Origin: Vanessa cardui | Lineage: Eukaryota > Arthropoda > Insecta > Lepidoptera > Nymphalidae | Reading direction: 5' to 3' | Length of the DNA stretch: 64,000 bases | Assembly (NCBI RefSeq): GCF_905220365.1 | Contig: NC_061130.1 | Span: 2,735,501-2,799,500 of the forward strand | Shown here: positions 10,752 to 22,691 of the stretch, one piece after another | How positions within the stretch are numbered: position 1 is the first letter of the stretch | Layout of the letters: each line of letters starts with the position of its first letter | Notes under the pieces: model-generated | Database searches by the model: none | What the model was told of the DNA's origin: nothing | Seen by the model: the letters and a program-made list of their open reading frames with translations, nothing else | Made by a program: the position numbers and the translations under genes

Positions 10752-10774
10752 TGGCGTCCGGTATACGGACGCCA
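10752..10774. repeat. Perfect 9-bp inverted repeat sharing the minisatellite core
   Basis: tggcgtccg, five bases (gtata), then cggacgcca. The half-site plus centre closely matches the gggcgtccgtatac core of the 21-bp minisatellite 800 bp away. Another ggacgcc lies at 10786 and one near 10540. Confidence 0.85.
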
Positions 10775-10841
10775 AAAGCAGGTGGACGCCAGTTTAAATG
10801 CATTTTCGCCTTCAGTGGACGGCCAATTGTTTGCGGGATAA

Positions 10842-10948
10842 ATATATATATATATGTATATATATGTATATAGTGATGCTTGCGTTAGTTTGAACCCGAA
10901 ATCATCGATTAAGATGCACGCGTTCAAACCACTGGGCCATCTCAGCTC
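10842..10948 (-). mobile_element. SINE family 1 head fused to (TA)n
   Basis: 10873-10948 is the isolated tRNA-like head in minus orientation (gaacccgaaatcatcg to actgggccatctcagctc), with B-box-like and A-box sequences. It adjoins a TA/TG-interrupted run at 10842-10872. The body and tail are absent. Confidence 0.85.
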
Positions 10949-11149
10949 GTAGCAATAAAACTAATGAATTCCAAATTTATGAAATTATTAGTACGAAATT
11001 TCTTTTTTTATATATATTTTTACGGAAATCTGCGATGTGATTAATTTTAGCCAGCCTATATAAACAAATATTTATCTGTACCTCAAATTCTGTATTATCT
11101 ATTAAAATATATACAATATCATAATAACTGTTTACTACTACTACTGTAA

Positions 11150-11420
11150 CCAGTGCACAATTGTTAGTCCCATGGTTGATGGAGCATTGGCATCACACAT
11201 ACACATTCCTGCTCAAGCGTAATGCCAGAGACAAATCAACCATAAATTATATAATAGTTATCCTATACATTGCTTATTTAAGTGAAGTGTGAGCCAGCTG
11301 GTGCAATTAAGGCACAAATTACTCTAAGTACTGTGGCTGTTGGAGCATTGACAATTTAAACATACCTTGGCTATGCGTAACGTTCATACTCAAATAAGAT
11401 CACGAACTGTGTATAGATTA
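11150..11420. other. Possibly a very old R2-like repeat
   Basis: Two blocks contain gttgatggagcattggc and ctgttggagcattgac, and one has gagccagctggtgcaatt, reminiscent of gagccagtgtaactac in repeat R2. The divergence is high and the match is only suggestive. Confidence 0.3.
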
Positions 11421-11514
11421 ATTCATAGATAAGGAAGTGGAAGGGTGCCTCCACATTTAGTTATCGACGTGTATAGTTAATGACTCTCGTACGTATAAGA
11501 GAGATGAGAGATCT

Positions 11515-11820
11515 GAGTCGAGATGGCCCAGTGGTTAGAACGCGTGCATCTTAACCGATAATTGCGGGTTCAAACCCAGGCAGCACCATTGAATATTTAT
11601 GTGCTTAATTTGTGTTTATATTTCATCTAGTGATCAACGTTGAAGGAAAACATCGTAAGGAAACCTGCATGTGTCTAATTACATAGAAATTCTGCCACAT
11701 GTATAATCCGCCTACCCGCATTGGAACATCTTGATGGAATATGTTCCAAACCTTCTCTCCAAAGGGAGAGAAAGCTTTAGTTCAAAGGTGGGAAATTTAC
11801 AGGCTGTTGTTGTTGTTTGT
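11515..11820 (+). mobile_element. tRNA-derived SINE family 1, full length
   Basis: A good reference copy in plus orientation. The head gagtcgagatggcccagtgg contains a consensus A box (tggcccagtgg), and gcgggttcaaacccaggc holds the B-box-like region. The body follows, then ggaaatttacaggctg and a (gtt)n tail ending in tgtt at 11820. About 306 bp long. It is presumably moved by a partner LINE. Confidence 0.92.
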
Positions 11821-13320
11821 ACGTATGAGATGTATTGGTGTGAGTGAGGTGACTCAGGTACTGATAGCAAAAAAATTAGATAACATTTATAAGTGCATGC
11901 AATATTGTCGTTAAATACATTTATAAGTATATCCTGTATATGTATCCTTAATAGATGACAGTTTTGGGTACTGGGTACACGTTTTTATAATGACCTTGGT
12001 TCGTCGAGCCTCTATCATACGCACACCTAAAAGAAAGTTAAGAGCATCAAGTGAATATATTTGTATGTAATTTACATAAATAAAACATTTCCTCATTGAA
12101 GACATTTACGAATCAAATTTCATAAGAGAATAAAATTTTCTTTTGAAGAATAAAGTAGAACATTACTCAAGCATTACGCTTAAGTGAAAAGGAAAACATG
12201 TATATTATGTTGACCCAGCTTTAAGTAAACAGGAACATCAAATAATTAATAATATTTAATATGGTTTACAATATTTATTTTTACAGTTTTCTTTACAATC
12301 ATCCATTATCTTCCGTATTTAAACCCAGATTAACAATTCCCATGTCAAATTCAATAATATTCTATTTCTACTTTTATTTATAAAAATGTCAAACCAAAAA
12401 GTATTTATGACATTTATATAATTCTGTGACTGAATATAACTCAACAGCTAGAAGTTATCCAATCTTTAATGATTATTTATAAATATTATATTTAAAATAC
12501 TTTATAGGCTTACAATTAGTAATTATATTTAAATAGACATTGCATTATAAAGAAAAGTAAGAAAAATCACGTTGATAAATTTATTCATATTTTCCTCTTA
12601 ATTTTAATTCTGTTTAAACGTTTTAAAAAACAACGTACGTTCTTGTTTTCAGTACTTTTTGTACTGTATGCTGTAACATTGTTCGTGACGTCTATTCACC
12701 ACGTTTCGTCGAGATTATAAGTTATATACGTGATGTATCTCGTCCAGCTGACTCTTTAGAAGGCTTAAACTAAGAAAATGTTGTATTTACGAGCTGATTG
12801 GGAGCTCAGCGTGGCCTCTGATGACTTCACAAGTTTTCTACGCCATCCATTATACGTGAATTCACTCCCAAAATACCAAATCAAATAAATAAAACTGTAA
12901 ATACATAATACTATATAAGTTATATCTGTATATTGCCATCATTCACTGCAAAAAAACGTGTATAAATATTTTAAAAATGAAATTAATAAAGACCTTGGTG
13001 ATGAAGAAGATAATCACAAATAATAAAATACACTTCATTACAGAAAATAAAATTAGTGATACACAATGTATAACAATAAGATTCAGACTAATAAATGACA
13101 CTTTTCCTAGAGCAAGGCATTCATTTCTATACTAATATACTACTTAAATAAAGATTTGTCGGAAAAAATAATTTGTATGAAAACAGTAATACAATTTGGT
13201 TTATTTCACAATACAAACAAGCGTAAAGTACTAGTGAAGTAGTAGTAAGGAAAATAGATAAGATTCTAGCCCTGTTGAATCTATGTATAGCTTTAAATTC
13301 AATATAATTATATACGTATA
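11821..13320. other. Unique AT-rich stretch
   Basis: No gene recognised. The minus-strand frames at 11911-12105 and 13127-13399 have no recognisable motif, and the latter runs into the MITE that starts at 13321. Confidence 0.5.
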
Positions 13321-13613
13321 GTATGACACAACTTAGATGTAGCATGGGCAAATTAATAAAATCGATTACTGCCGATTTATACAACCGATATAGCGCCATT
13401 CGACGCTATTCCTCGCTATAGATTCTTACGTCAGTGCAACCCGAGAAAACAAGTGCATTCAAATCGACGTGTCAAATTGAAGAATATATTAGATCATATG
13501 ATATGACATGTTATTACGTTTATATAAAGATCAAATTTTTGGGATAGCATACTTAATTCGGATGTGATCGGTTTTATGAATTTTGCCGATGCTACATCTA
13601 AGTTGTATCGTTC
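13321..13613. mobile_element. TIR MITE, copy 1 (293 bp, TA flanks)
   Basis: The ends are inverted: gtatgacacaacttagatgt at the left, and acatctaagttgtatcgttc at the right. Both sides are flanked by TA. The interior shares tatattagatcatatgatat, ggttattacgttt-like and tgatcggtttta stretches with copy 2 at 14871-15152. TA duplication is typical of Tc1/mariner-type insertion; superfamily assignment is an inference. No coding capacity. Confidence 0.88.
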
Positions 13614-13979
13614 TATATGTAACATTTCAAAGGTACTCTTACAGCCACCTTGATAAAAGTACCCACAATTAACTCAGGTTGAGTTAACAAATATGTTGAG
13701 TCAATGAGACTACACCTTTAAAGCTCCTTTGTATATATTATTGGGTTACACTAAGCGACTTATACTAACACTAGACACATATCTTCGTATCATATTCGCG
13801 CGAGAAAATGCTTATCAATGCTTAATATGTGTCTTTTATTGTGACTATTCTTACTTATTTAGTTTATACTTTTATTTGCGAGTTTGGTATTAAATTGAAT
13901 TGTATTTCATTTAACCATTTTGGCAAGGAAGCTTAGATTTTATATTAATAAAAATAATAAAAAAAACATAATATAATTT

Positions 13980-14270
13980 ACTTGGTGGAAGGACTTTGCG
14001 CAAGCCCGCCTGGTAGGTACCACCCACTCATCAGATATTCTACCGCTAAACAACAGTACGCAATATTGTTGTGTTCTGGTTTGAAGGGCGAGTGAGCCAG
14101 TCTAACTACAGGCACAAGGGACATAGCATCTTAATTCCCAAGGTTGGTGGCGCATTGAGGATGTAAGGAATAGTTAATATTTCTTACAGCGTCATTGTCT
14201 ATGGGTGATGGTGACCACTTACCATCAGGTGGATCATATGCTCGTCCAACAATCTATTTCAAAAAAAAAA
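13980..14270 (+). mobile_element. Interspersed repeat R2, near full
   Basis: Starts cttggtggaaggactttgcg and runs through taccacccactcatcag, gggcgagtgagccag, ttcccaaggttggtgg and gtgaccacttaccatcaggt to an A-rich end. A very common lepidopteran repeat. The constant 3' end with an A-rich tail suggests a retroposed unit. No open frame. Confidence 0.85.
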
Positions 14271-14329
14271 TATTATAATTAGAGTTATGTCATCAAATAA
14301 CAGAGTTAGTATAAATTACCTACACTTGC

Positions 14330-14560
14330 GGGTTTACTTATGCGAAATTTATAAAACTTTACCTTTAGCACACAAGACGGTACGGTATCAGTAATTTTAC
14401 CCATCGAGGGATGATTTGTAAAAAGTAACCTACATACCCTTCCAAGGAACTCAAACTATCTGCATACTTATTTTCATCTACATCAGTTCAGCGGTTTAAC
14501 CGTGAAGAGGTTACAGATTTATTTTCTCATTTATAATATCAGTATAGATCAAAACTTTAA
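14330..14560 (+). mobile_element. Old repeat remnant with cagttcagcggtttaac
   Basis: Contains accctcgagg-like and catcagttcagcggtttaac followed by gaagaggttacagattt, the signature of a widespread non-autonomous family also seen near 47780-48000, 49430-49608 and 57600-57810. Ends are not resolved. Confidence 0.45.
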
Positions 14561-14870
14561 CATATATTATAAAACTAATTAATAAAATAGTCCTTTAATA
14601 TTTTTGATGCAGAAAACTTAATTGATTTTAAAGTTTCTTATTAAAATTCCAATTTTCTATTAATAGTCGATTTTTGGAAAGAGGTATTAAAACTGCGGCA
14701 CTCATGTCTCCTGGCGGTCCGAGTACCTTTGAACTATATAATACCCATAAATCAAATCAAACTATCGATAACAATAAAATTCGAGATAACAAAAGGGTCT
14801 CCACAGTCACCAATATTAGTTTGCTGTTAATTACCAAGCCTGTAACGCCCTTTGTCAAAGTATATATATA

Positions 14871-15152
14871 GTACGACACAACTTAGATGTAAAATCGGCA
14901 AATTAAATAAAAACGATTTTCGGCCGATTTATACAAGCAACAGAAATATCTCTCTATCGCGCTATATATACTCGTGAAATCGAGGTCTCCAATTGACGAA
15001 TATATTAGGTCATATGATATTACAGGTTATTACGTTTGTGTAAAGATCATATTCACATAAGTAATACATGACGATAATTTGGGATAGCAAACTTAAAGCT
15101 GTGTGATCGGTTTTAGGAATTTTGCTAATGCTACATCTAAGTTGTGTCGTAC
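14871..15152. mobile_element. TIR MITE, copy 2 (282 bp, TA flanks)
   Basis: gtacgacacaacttagatgt at the left is the exact reverse complement of acatctaagttgtgtcgtac at the right, flanked by TA on both sides (14869-14870 and 15153-15154). The terminal repeats are better preserved than in copy 1, so this is the younger or better-conserved copy. A cattcgcaaatt-like subterminal match (ggcaaatta / aattttgc) lengthens the pairing. Confidence 0.92.
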
Positions 15153-15159
15153 TATACCT

Positions 15160-15845
15160 TATTAATGACTTGAGGTTTACATATCACATTCAAAGTGTGC
15201 TTTTGCCTAAATATTATTAATATCATAGATTTTTTATTTAAGATTTCAACGAATGATAATGACCGTCTTTAACCTATTTAAGGCCCTGGGCTTAGGATAA
15301 TGTATGTCTTTGACACAACATTATTTGTTAGAATAGACAAAGAAAGTAGATAAACCAGGTTATAGATTTATTTTTACTAACAATCACACACTGTTACTTT
15401 ACTTTACTTTACTTTACTTATCAATCATTATTTTATTTAATATCTAAAAATAAATTGCTTCTCGTCTTATGGCAAGATATGTGTGTGTGAATGAGTGTAG
15501 CAAAGCAAAGTTTACTGAGATAAGTTCTATTGGATCGTGTAAGCGCTATTTGAGGTTCTTTGCTTACTCGGTAATTAGACTTGCTCGGTATTGAAAACGT
15601 TCTTTACTAAATTGAAATTGCTTTTATTTAAGTAGGGATAGATTTCTTCAATAATTTACATGATAGTATAATATGGTTCTGATTCGTTTCTTTAAATATT
15701 TTCGTAAGCATTTTCAGCAAATTTTCAGCCATCTCTATGATCACAGAACAAATTAAGAAGTCTTTACGAAAACCTCTTGTCTCGTCAATGACCGGTCAAA
15801 GTGTCTACCTAATGTAATGAATTATGCGTGAATGTATTTTTTTGT
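15160..15845. other. Unique stretch with a short (ACTTT)n run
   Basis: Nothing coding recognised. A pentamer run tactttactttactttactt lies at about 15396-15419. Confidence 0.5.
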
Positions 15846-15846
15846 C

Positions 15847-16123
15847 GCATAAGTAGGCAGACGAGCATATGGGCCACCTGATGGTAAGTGGTCACCATCT
15901 CCCATATACAATGACGCTGTGAAATATTAACTATTCCTTACATCGTTAATGTGCCACCAACCTTGGGAACTAAGATGTGTCCTTTGTGCCTGTAGTTATA
16001 CTGGCTCACTCACCCTTCAAACCGGAATACAACAATACTGAGTACTGTTATTTGGCGGTAGAATAACTGATGAGTGGGTGGTACCTACCCAGACGGGCTT
16101 GCACAAAGCCCTACCACCAAGTA
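15847..16123 (-). mobile_element. Interspersed repeat R2, near full, inverted
   Basis: The reverse complement of the unit at 13980-14270: begins with taggcagacgagcatatggg and ends with gggcttgcacaaagccctac and caccaagtaag. Nearly all landmarks are present. Confidence 0.88.
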
Positions 16124-17109
16124 AGAATAGTATATACAATAGAATAAGGACGAATGACTTCTTTATGTGAAGGACTACGTTATTATGATAGATACCATTT
16201 ATTAAGATTACGATTATTCTTTACCAAAACAGTGAGAAAAGAATAAGTAATTGGAAAGAAAAAGCAAACATCATTGAAGAAAAAATCTAACTTTTATAGC
16301 GAAGTTTTGAACACTCGGATGGAATATAAACAATTTAAAAGTATAAGAGGAATTATATATTTACTTATAGATCAAAAGTTTTAAGTAATATTGAGGTAAT
16401 AAGCGTTATGAATTTTTCCTATAAAAACTCAGAGTTTCGAGAGAGATACAAAACAAAAGTTTCATCGTATAATAAAAAGTAGTATTAAATGAATTTATTT
16501 AAACCTTTTATTGTTTAATATTAAGAATATGTATTTGAGTGTGTATCTTTTATTTGTTATTCATAAATTTGATAAATAAATAATATAAAAAATGAAACCT
16601 TTACACAACTTATAGATTTATACTATCTATCATCCGCGGTTTTGCTTGCGTTTTAGGGCAAGGCACCCTTGTTCAATTTGAAGTACAAGCTTTTTCTTAA
16701 ATTTCATCAAAATCGGTTCAGTAGTTCCTAATAGAGCAACATACAGACATAGTTACTTTCATTTTTATTATATTTGTACAGATATCCAAAGGATTCAAGT
16801 ACTCGAAGATAAAGAAAGTACTAAAGAAACTAAGAAAAATACATTATGATTATTATCACAGAATTTATTATGGCTGTGTGTTTGTATGTGTCTTTGTAAA
16901 TTTTCATTGTATTAAATAAGACTGGACTTCGGTTATTATAATATGCGTAATTCTTAAATACATATTTTCAAACCAATTTATCAAACATTGGTCCATAATA
17001 AATGCTTGAAATGCATTAAACGAATCTATTTGTATTATATTCAACTAGAAATTATACGCAATCAACATTAATTGATTTTACATGAAAATTTCATTAGAGC
17101 ATCTATACA
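16124..17109. other. Mostly unique, one old repeat remnant
   Basis: 16625-16790 (ccgcggttttgcttgcg, then tcaaaatcggttcagtagtt and acatacagacatagttac) is a decayed non-autonomous repeat of the cggttcag type. The remainder shows no recognised content. Confidence 0.45.
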
Positions 17110-17111
17110 TA

Positions 17112-17290
17112 CATGTAATAAAATTAGAGTATCTGTTTGTAATATTAAAATAGCCCTTTTTTACTGCATATGTATATATACTTGGTACATATAACAAAAC
17201 AACATTTTAAAATAAATCTGTCTGTCTGTTTGTTCCAGCTATTCTGTGGAATGGCTGGACCGATTTTGATGGGACTTTCACATTTACATG
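17112..17290 (+). mobile_element. Interspersed repeat R3, partial
   Basis: ataaaattagagtatctgt, ttaatattaaa-like, atatgtatatatacttggta and ggctggaccgattttgatgg match 40541-40868 (plus) and, inverted, 38861-39128 and 61715-61969. The last two also end in gcgggcgcag-like or ctcgcgacc motifs. Probably a Helitron-like non-autonomous element. Confidence 0.7.
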
Positions 17291-17330
17291 ACATTATATT
17301 TTACAAATATGAATTTACAGTAAAGTGCAA

Positions 17331-17486
17331 CTACAAGCACATGGGACGTTATATCTTAGTTCGTACGTTGGTGGCTCATGGCGGGAAGGTTAAAATTTCT
17401 TACAGCATAATTCTCTATGGGCGGTGGTAACCACTTACCATCAGGTGGATCATATGCTCGTCTGCCAACCTATCGCATAAAAATAA
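17331..17486 (+). mobile_element. Interspersed repeat R2, 3' part
   Basis: Begins at caactacaagcacatgggac and ends gtctgccaacctatcgcata + aaaa. The 5' half is missing and the sequence joins R3 at the left. A chance open frame of 86 codons spans the R3/R2 junction. Confidence 0.82.
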
Positions 17487-17713
17487 GTATCTATAACTAT
17501 TCATAGAACTATCTTGTTAATTAATGCGTTATCAAAGAAATCGATAGGCATTTTAGCACGCGACGAGCTTTTGTACTCTCATTATGTAAATGCCTTTGTA
17601 CGTTACGTCGCATCATTGAGCTTTATTTGACAATGCGTTTAATTGCATTCTCATAACATGAAATGCATGCTAAATTAGCAAGCCGAATATCTTCAGTATT
17701 TTTTTGCATAAGA

Positions 17714-18006
17714 GCTGAGATGACCCAGTGGTTAGAACGCATGCATCTTAACTGATGATTTCGGCTTCAAACCCAGGCAAGCACCACTATATATGTATAT
17801 ATGAGCTTAATTTGTGTTTATAATTTATCTCGTGCTCGGTGGTGAATGAAAACATCGTGAGGAAACCTGCATGCCTCCATGCCACATGTGCATTTCACCA
17901 ACCCGCATTGGGACAGCGTGGTGGAATTTGTTCCAAAACCCTCTCCTTAATGGGAGAGGAGGCCTTAGCCCAGCAATGGGCAATTTACAGGCTGTTACTT
18001 TACTTT
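17714..18006 (+). mobile_element. tRNA-derived SINE family 1
   Basis: Head gagctgagatgacccagtgg (A box with one change) to tail tttacaggctgttactttac. A TA/TG-rich stretch (actatatatgtatatatgag) has grown at the site where two other copies carry longer TA runs. Confidence 0.9.
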
Positions 18007-18447
18007 AATTTTTTGTATGCCTAGGTGATTGGTCGACAAATAGACATAATTTATTAAATAAAATTATTAGCTGCCTTGTTGTTCTAGTGGGTTTCTCAGA
18101 TCTGGGTCGGGACTGTTAATAGTTATCATATTTTTCTTATCAAGCAATAATTATTAACAATCCTGAGTCTATAATTTTGAAGTGTTTAAACCCCATGCCT
18201 TCGTATGCACATAAAGCCTACGTCGGATCTCTTTCGGTTTATTTCGTATGTATCAAATATTTAATATACTTTTATTTTACGAATATCAAGCTCTCAAAAT
18301 AGATTTAAAGCTATATTTATATAAAAGATATGTGCTCTCTTACAGATTTAAAATTCATAACGAATTAATCGATATGAATTCAATATTATATAATCAAATT
18401 TTAAAGTTTAACGTTGTAATTGAATTCATATTCATCCACGTTGAAGG
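18007..18447. other. Unique AT-rich stretch
   Basis: No recognised content. The plus-strand frame at 18248-18526 runs from this stretch into the composite repeat and has no recognisable domain. Confidence 0.45.
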
Positions 18448-19558
18448 TTTTTCAACCGACTTCAAAAAGGAGGAGGTTATCAATTCGTCTGCATTTTTTT
18501 TTTTTTTTATGTTTGTTACCTCATAACTTTTCACTGGGTGGACCGATTTTGATAATTTTTTTTTTGTTTGAAAGGTAGTGCTTCCCTTGGGGTCCCATTT
18601 TTTTAATTTTTTTTTCCGATGATGGTATCCGTATGAAAACGACATAAGTCTTAAATTTGCATTATGTATATGCGCGACAAATAGGTGAATAACTGAAAAT
18701 CACGTTAACCAATTTTGATAATTCTTTTTTTATTATAAAATATATACTTCAAGGATAATTTGGTGAAAGTTTGGTAAGGTTTTGAGCACAGGAGCCATGG
18801 CAAAGTAACGGAACGGAAGGGAACGGAACAATTCTGAGGAGCACGTTAGCGATACTTGGTCGAATCTTTTATTTTTATGTTATTTGGATATTTGAGTCAC
18901 CTTCCGTAATGTGGTTATGTTTATGTAATTATCATAGTCGAATATTATAATCAACTAGCTACCCAGCCCGGCTTCGCACGGGTGCAATACTGATACTAAA
19001 TATACTACAGAATTTGTTTATTTATGACATCACATCGCAAACTTCTAAAATTATCAGTGTTTCTTTACTATATTGGTCATGTATTATATATACTAACTTT
19101 CCTCTGGAATTACACTATCTATTAAAAAAAACCGCATTAAAATCCGTTGCGTAGATTTAAAGATATAGGGACAGAGAAACCGACTTTGTTTTATACTATG
19201 TAGTGATGGAACTCCTAAACGGCTCACAGTTAGGGTGCGATATGGGGCAGAATTTCTTACTATCTTTAATCAAATTTTGTGTATGTGATGTAATGTAATA
19301 TGATGTACGACATATATTAGCTCTTTTTCAAAGTTTTTTTGCTGAGGTCGATTACAGCTCTTTCGAGGGATCCTTGTAGTTTATGCCGCAATACGTATTA
19401 AAGTCGCATTTTCGAAAGTCTATTTTTGCTTTATTCGCAAGTTTCCCTTAAATTGTCCTCGAAGTAGTTTATGACTCATATAAAGGGAACGCTTAATCTA
19501 TCCATATTAAGAAAAATTAGTTAGTCAAATTCACAAGCTTCACTTAAAATCAAAAAAT
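18448..19558 (-). mobile_element. Composite repeat family F, inverted, foldback module missing
   Basis: Starts with the distal end ttttcaaccgacttcaaaaa and proceeds through the T run (18494-18508) to the Helitron-like end (caactagctacccagcccgg near 18953). It stops at cacttaaaatcaaaaaatag, precisely where the foldback module begins in full copies. Either the 5' part was lost, or this is the element without the foldback insertion. Confidence 0.85.
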
Positions 19559-21732
19559 AGTTCACTCAACTGTAGCTGCGTAAAAGTACTACATTTTATT
19601 TCAATTAATACTAACGGAAGAAATGCTTCACTGGTCTAGTCACTAACTTGTACGGCAGATCTTAAGTCGAAGCGATAAAAGTTATCGAGTTTTCGCGTTA
19701 AGAATTCTCAGTAGCGATCCGGAATCAGGAAGTCGGCAATGTTACACTATCGTGCCTTTTTTTTATTTTGCAATTGATCATAATTTGTATCACAATATAT
19801 TATTTTCAAAAAGTTCGCAGTTGATTTTAATTCTAAGTATAATATTTACGTTATAAAAGACAAATATTATATAAGACAAATTATAAAAAAAAGGCCAAGT
19901 ACGAGTTGGATTCGCCCCTGAAAGGGTCCGTAGCAGCAAGTATGGCAACAGCCACATGTACCATATTTTCAATACCGCTCAAAGACTAATTATTTAGGAT
20001 TATTATTTTCATTTATAAATATATGAGGTCTTTTTTGCCCGTACCATTTTTATAATATCACTCGATATGATTGTCTCAGACGGCACATACTTGTCTAGAA
20101 AATACAAATTCACTTTAAACGGCACCCGAATTAAAATACATTGGAATCACTGTCGCCGAAATACACTGGCTGAAAATAAATGAAAATAAATTGAACGACA
20201 GCGTGTCTACGTAAAGAGTGTCTTGTTACCGACGTCTATGATAGTGGGGCGGCCATTTTGATTTTGTTTAAGATAAAATCGGAATGTTACCAAATGTTAC
20301 TTATTATTATTAGTAGTTAATTGTTATTAGCATGATTTAATATGTTTGCTTGTAAATTTGATTGGAGGATTTTATAAATACAAAAGAGCTAAATCAAACA
20401 AGCAATTATTTTAGTATTGTATGTAAGTATAAATATGTGTTTATTTTATGTGTACATCACTAATTACTTTATCAAGAATTCAAACATATTTAAAATAATA
20501 ATAATAATCTAATGAAAAAAGACTGAAGTTGCCCATTGAGATCTGCAGGACCGTTGTGCTTGGAATTGCATTGACGATCTTTAAGAAATGCTTACGTTAT
20601 TCTTGAAGATTCTCCAGTCGTATCGGTTTAGAAAATCTGCCTTATAAAGCTGGTTTCACATTGTGATGCTACAAGGCAGATAATGCCTTTAAAAGCTGTT
20701 GTAGATTTTCGGACAACTAGACATATTATTGCCACGTATGAATGTAAGGTAAACAAAACGATATGTCTTTTCGAAACAAAAAGTATTATGTCACGCTTAC
20801 GCACTAAATGTAATTTCTATGTCAAAATAACGTCAGTTTGACAACCCAAGCACCCATCCAACGTTATTTTCATAACAATCTAAAATTAAATATTTTCCAT
20901 TTTAAAAATCAAATAAGAATATGCATCTTATAGGACTGTACAGCTATTTGCAAAGTCCTTCGAAAACTATTTCTCTTTACGAACTTTTTCTATTCGCAGA
21001 TCTCAAGACCCATTTGCCTGCAGAGAGAAAGTTAAACAAGGGCGCGGTGGTCTCGCGTACTGAGGATATTTTATACACGAACTATCTTAATTTATTTATT
21101 CGAATGTGATTTCAAAATGAGTGGGCAGTTTTAATTACAAGCACATGGGACCTTATAAACGAATCTCTCTTTCAATCGTTACAATTTATTAACGGAAGAG
21201 AAAATTGTATGTTTTTGTTTATTATAATGATGGGATAGGCAACTGACCTCACTAATGATGAACTAACCTAACCTAACCTAACCTCATGGTAGGCACTCAC
21301 TATCACTCATAAATATTAGAAAATATTAGTCATTCTTTACATCGCCAATGGGCGGCATATTAAATATTTAACTAAGTATTTCATATTTGGCGAATGGGTA
21401 TGTCGGAGATATAGTTGGGTTGTCAGCTTCCATTGCAATTAAACGCAACCATTTCAACATTATTTATTACATGATATTAACAATTTTATAAAATTAAGTA
21501 AATTCTTCGAAAAAGTGTCAATGCGATGTGTCGTTGCTAAAACAATCTTCGTTTCTAAAGCGTTCTTCTAGAATAATTCAAACAGATATTCACAACTACA
21601 ACTTTTATAATAAATTAATGCAATTACTGCAAATTCATTCTTGAAATACAGTTTAATATTTAAAATGAATATTTATAAGATTGTTATCTCTTAATCAATT
21701 ACAAGTGAATTACTTAAAATAAGTAATATAAA
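19559..21732. other. Mostly unique stretch upstream of the retrotransposon
   Basis: 19885-19960 (aggccaagtacgagttgg, cccctgaaagggtccgtagc) resembles a fragment of a common lepidopteran repeat. 21263-21284 is a telomere-like repeat. 21126-21155 and 21275-21360 have weak R2 similarity. The reading frames at 19790-19972 and 20921-21109 have no recognisable domain. Confidence 0.5.
21263..21284. repeat. Short interstitial telomere-like repeat (CCTAA)n
   Basis: Four uninterrupted 5-bp units of ctaac, followed by ct. On the opposite strand this reads TTAGG, the canonical insect telomere repeat. Confidence 0.85.
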
Positions 21733-22099
21733 TGTAATAAAACTACTCACGTAACATTTAATTATTTCAGTATATTAATTTATCACTTGATACAATATTA
21801 AGTATCCGCTTAATATATTAAAATTAACTAGTCTTCACCACTATTCTCACAAGAATGTCCTTTTTTTCTTTTTCGTTCCCAATCAATCCTCTTGTGTTCT
21901 TTTTCTCGTGCCAGGCGGTACCAGTCGCCACACCACGCCACGCCACCCGAGGAAGGCACGGGCTTGCACCAATATGTTGTCGATAACCGAATCAATAATA
22001 ATACTTAAAAATGTTATTTAATTTAAAAACAACGTATTTAAAAATTAAAGCAGTACTAAATATTATTACTTCAATTAAAATTATTTAAAAATCATGACA
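21733..22099 (-). repeat. 3' LTR of the gypsy-type element
   Basis: 367 bp. In the element's sense it begins TGTCATGATTTTTAAAT and ends AGTTTTATTACA. It contains a GC-richer block (21913-21965) within AT-rich sequence. I could not find a canonical AATAAA on the sense strand. Confidence 0.95.
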
Positions 22100-22691
22100 T
22101 TCGGCCATCCGACATCGTGCCGACTCCCGGCGCACGACATGCTAATCATTATAGTTTATATATAAATACACCCTTTGCTAATATATGACAATAATTGGTT
22201 GTTATATTATATAACCACATAACACTTAGCTCAATTCTCAACACAAACTTAACTCTACACAATATAATAATGATACATAAATTTAAGAGTACAACTCAAA
22301 GGTTAGCGCGCTAATAATCCTACATACAACAAATCATGACATTCGCCAATTAAGCTAGTAATCGAATTATTTATAAACATATTATATAGTGAATATTGAT
22401 AGTTTGAAATAATTAAAGAAAATAGAGCGATTACATTGGAATAAATCATTTGTGTTAATTCATACATTACATATTATAGTTATATTTATATTTGTTTTTA
22501 TTTCAACAGATGTGTGTAGATCACACAGTGAGTAATTTATACATATACATATATATGCACATACACACACATATGAACATATACATAATATTTTTTTTTT
22601 TCATTTAATAAAAAAACACGCTGTACCAAAAATAATTGTTTACAGAAAAAATATTTACATGGATTTAGTATAAGACCCTGTACACATACAT
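22100..22691 (-). other. 3' untranslated region between pol and 3' LTR
   Basis: About 590 bp with no reading frame of note, hence no env. Just upstream of the LTR, in sense, is GTCGGATGGCCGAA, which is not a clean polypurine tract. The 15 bases CGAATGTCATGATTT that mark the LTR start also occur at 22331-22345. Confidence 0.8.

Noticed and set aside
11515..11600. Functional tRNA genes at SINE heads
   Set aside because: A and B boxes are present, but the acceptor stem and cloverleaf do not close, and each is attached to the same SINE body.
22100..22691. Env gene of the retrotransposon
   Set aside because: No reading frame with signal peptide or membrane segment exists between pol and the 3' LTR.
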